40,787 bases of DNA from the NCBI RefSeq assembly GCF_001641695.1, contig NZ_LSEF01000098.1, positions 1-40,787 on the forward strand, written 5' to 3'. Both the position numbers and the translations under genes were made by a program. The notes below the pieces were generated by a model. It was not told the origin of the DNA, did not search any database, and worked only from the letters and a program-made list of their open reading frames with translations. Below are positions 39,571-40,787 of this stretch, piece after piece. How positions within the stretch are numbered: the stretch's first letter is position 1; each line of letters begins with the position of its first letter. The stretch is from Bradyrhizobium neotropicale (GTDB taxonomy: Bacteria > Pseudomonadota > Alphaproteobacteria > Rhizobiales > Xanthobacteraceae).

Positions 39571-39656
39571 GTAGGGTGGGCAAAGCGAAGCGTGCCCACC
39601 ATTGTTTCCGCGTCGTCGGTGGTGGGCACGGCGCTACGCGCCTTTGCCCACCCTAC
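39571..39656. repeat. Palindromic repeat, GTAGGGTGGGCAAAG family (copy 3, inverted)
   Basis: GTAGGGTGGGCAAAG (39571-39585) and its inverted copy (39642-39656) bracket the same inner motifs as at 13200 and 26782, but the asymmetric inner part (GCGAAGCGTGCCCACCAT) is in the opposite orientation. It lies between two minus-strand genes. Confidence 0.88.
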
Positions 39657-39667
39657 GGAAGTTCAAT

Positions 39668-40369
39668 TCAAAACTTCTCCACCCAGGGCCGCAATTCCAG
39701 CTCCCAGCTCCAGGCGCTGCGTGGCTGCTGCAGGACGTTCCAATAGCTCTCTGCGATCGCATCGGGATCGAGCATCGAGTCCGGCTTGTCGTCGGGTTCG
39801 GTGCGTGCCGCGCTGCGGATGCCGCCGTCGATGACGAAATGCGCGACATGGATGCCTTGCGGCGACAGTTCGCGCGCCATGCTTTGCGCCAACCCGCGCA
39901 GCGCGAACTTGCCCATCGCGAACGGGGCGGACTGGGCATAGCCCTTGACGCTGGCGGATGCGCCCGTGAACAGGATCGCGCCATGCTTGTTCGGCAGCAT
40001 GCGCCTTGCCGCCTGCTGCGCCACCAGGAACCCGCCATAGGCGCTGACGGTGATCGATTGCGCGACATCCGCCGGCACCAGGTCGATGAAGGGTCCGCGG
40101 GTCCGGCCGCTGGCATTGTAGATGACGAGGTCGGGCGTGCCGATCTCGCGTTCGACGAGGCCAAACAGCCGCTCGACCTCCTCCGGCTCCGTCGCGTTGC
40201 AGGCATAGGCCTTCGCGCCGGTCTCGGTACAGAGCGCGCCGAGCTTCTCGATCTTTCGCGCGGCGAGCGCGACGCGCAGTCCCTGGGCCGACAGCAGCCG
40301 CGCCAGCGAGGCGCTCAATCCTTCGCCGGCGCCGACGATCAGCGCGATCTTGTACTTCGGGTGGTCCAT
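39668..40369 (-). CDS. SDR-fold oxidoreductase lacking the catalytic Tyr
   Basis: This 233-residue Rossmann-fold protein has the cofactor motif VGAGEGLSASLAR (residues 12-24) and the usual strand NAT near 59. The NNAG motif is changed to YNASG (84-88). Ser is present in TGASAS (135-140), but the YxxxK motif reads FAMGK (Phe150, Lys154), so the catalytic Tyr is missing. The rest (FALRGLAQSMARELSPQGIH) is typical SDR. It may bind NAD(P)H without classical chemistry or use another residue. An AGAGGGA ribosome-binding site precedes the ATG at 40369. It is divergent from the probable acyl-CoA dehydrogenase. Confidence 0.85.
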   Translation of the reverse strand: MDHPKYKIALIVGAGEGLSASLARLLSAQGLRVALAARKIEKLGALCTETGAKAYACNATEPEEVERLFGLVEREIGTPDLVIYNASGRTRGPFIDLVPADVAQSITVSAYGGFLVAQQAARRMLPNKHGAILFTGASASVKGYAQSAPFAMGKFALRGLAQSMARELSPQGIHVAHFVIDGGIRSAARTEPDDKPDSMLDPDAIAESYWNVLQQPRSAWSWELELRPWVEKF

Positions 40370-40452
40370 GGTTGGTCCCTCTGGGATAAGGAGCCGATCA
40401 TCTATGCATCATGTGCGCGAACAACCAGCCGACATACCGAACCGATCGATCA

Positions 40453-40472
40453 CAATTCCGCAGAGCGAATTG
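40453..40472. promoter_or_regulatory. Dyad CAATTC-N8-GAATTG, candidate operator
   Basis: A perfect 6-bp dyad in the 243-base divergent region between the SDR-fold gene and the right-end gene. The 20-bp span would suit a TetR- or MarR-type dimer. The regulator is not in the window. Confidence 0.4.
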
Positions 40473-40533
40473 CTCCCTCGCGGCGATCATGCCTCCCTGA
40501 CAATTTGCGGCTTTATCCAACTCGCCGCCTGGA

Positions 40534-40551
40534 GCATGATCCACATCATGC
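40534..40551. promoter_or_regulatory. Dyad GCATGAT-N4-ATCATGC, candidate operator
   Basis: A perfect 7-bp dyad 61 bases before the right-end gene. It contains TGA-N6-TCA, the core of FNR/FixK-like boxes, but the outer TT/AA bases of that consensus are not present, so the regulator family is uncertain. Confidence 0.45.
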
Positions 40552-40612
40552 AACGCGGCAAGCGGGAAAGCAGCCGCTGAAATGCCGCGGGACGGAAACG
40601 AAGAGGTCATCA

Positions 40613-40787
40613 TGCATCAGCCCATCACGCCGCATCAGGCAGATGCTGTCGCAAGCCAATCGGGCCTGCTCGCGCCCGACACCACCGGCATGAATTTCTA
40701 CCGCGCCGATCAGGCGTTGACGGATCTGCTGCGGATCCATCTGCCTGATGCGCTGTTCCGCCACATCGAGCCGCATCTGGACCGGCT
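40613..40787 (+). CDS. N-terminus of a probable acyl-CoA dehydrogenase-family protein (cut by window end)
   Basis: Fifty-eight codons are visible, starting MHQPITPHQADAVASQSGLL and continuing through GMNFYRADQALTDLLRIHLP to the window edge. The pattern NFYRADQALTDLL with HIEPHLD resembles the helical start of long acyl-CoA dehydrogenase-like proteins of Bradyrhizobium, and the enoyl-CoA hydratase and SDR neighbours fit. No catalytic residue is visible yet, so the assignment is tentative. A GAAGAGG ribosome-binding site precedes the ATG at 40613. Confidence 0.5.

Noticed and set aside
13200..39656. CRISPR array suggested by recurring palindromic repeats
   Set aside because: The repeats are single, far apart, differ in length and family, and have no regular spacers; no cas genes are present.
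40350..40580. Small plus-strand open frame in the gap between the SDR-fold gene and the right-end gene
   Set aside because: It has no ribosome-binding site and no domain. The region carries two dyads and is better read as a divergent promoter region.
1..40787. tRNA, rRNA or riboswitch
   Set aside because: No cloverleaf, rRNA stretch or known riboswitch core could be recognised by eye. A covariance-model scan would be needed to exclude small RNAs.

Overview
The window looks like chromosomal DNA of a Bradyrhizobium-type alphaproteobacterium. The reasons are high GC with strong third-position GC, several families of rhizobial palindromic repeats between genes, many solute transporters, and DUF1127 and FecR/VCBS-type proteins. 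The genus is inferred from overall resemblance; there is no rRNA or other marker gene to prove it.

Layout. (1) 2-1472: a complete IS630-type insertion sequence with a divergent winged-helix passenger gene. (2) 1613-13151: a surface-adhesion cluster made of a LapG-like periplasmic cysteine protease (minus strand), a 627-base leader region, a 2618-residue FecR/VCBS/beta-helix/LamG adhesin with an RTX-like C-terminus, and a CHASE2 adenylate cyclase. (3) 13331-22722: a peptide-type (family 5) ABC importer locus. Two paralogous binding proteins are divergent, and each has a good sigma-54 (-24/-12) promoter match. The rightward operon continues with two permeases, an ATPase, an AtzG/GatC-like small protein, an AtzE-like amidase and a second ATPase, mostly joined by ATGA overlaps. 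Two large hairpin repeats interrupt it.

(4) 23055-26712: a GlsB/YeaQ-type membrane protein, then a type I secretion ABC protein and HlyD adaptor joined through a tandem 23-bp repeat that creates two 8-codon mini-ORFs. This exporter is a plausible but unproven partner for the adhesin; no TolC is present. (5) 27028-30425: AMP nucleosidase, a secreted TPR protein, a DUF1488 protein, and a CinA/PncC gene broken by a frameshift. (6) 30582-35728: two paralogous amidohydrolases and a Rieske protein in one operon, facing an MFS symporter and a LysR regulator. (7) 35839-40787: DUF1127 protein, GNAT acetyltransferase, SDR, LysR regulator, enoyl-CoA hydratase, an SDR lacking the catalytic Tyr, and the start of a probable acyl-CoA dehydrogenase.

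How the genes may work together: the protease, adhesin, cyclase and perhaps the type I exporter suggest regulated surface attachment. The ABC importer with a built-in amidase suggests uptake and deamidation of a nitrogenous compound under nitrogen-type (sigma-54) control. The last part looks like CoA-linked catabolism. Palindromic repeats sit in nearly every larger gap and sometimes supply a stop codon or a ribosome-binding site to the adjoining gene.
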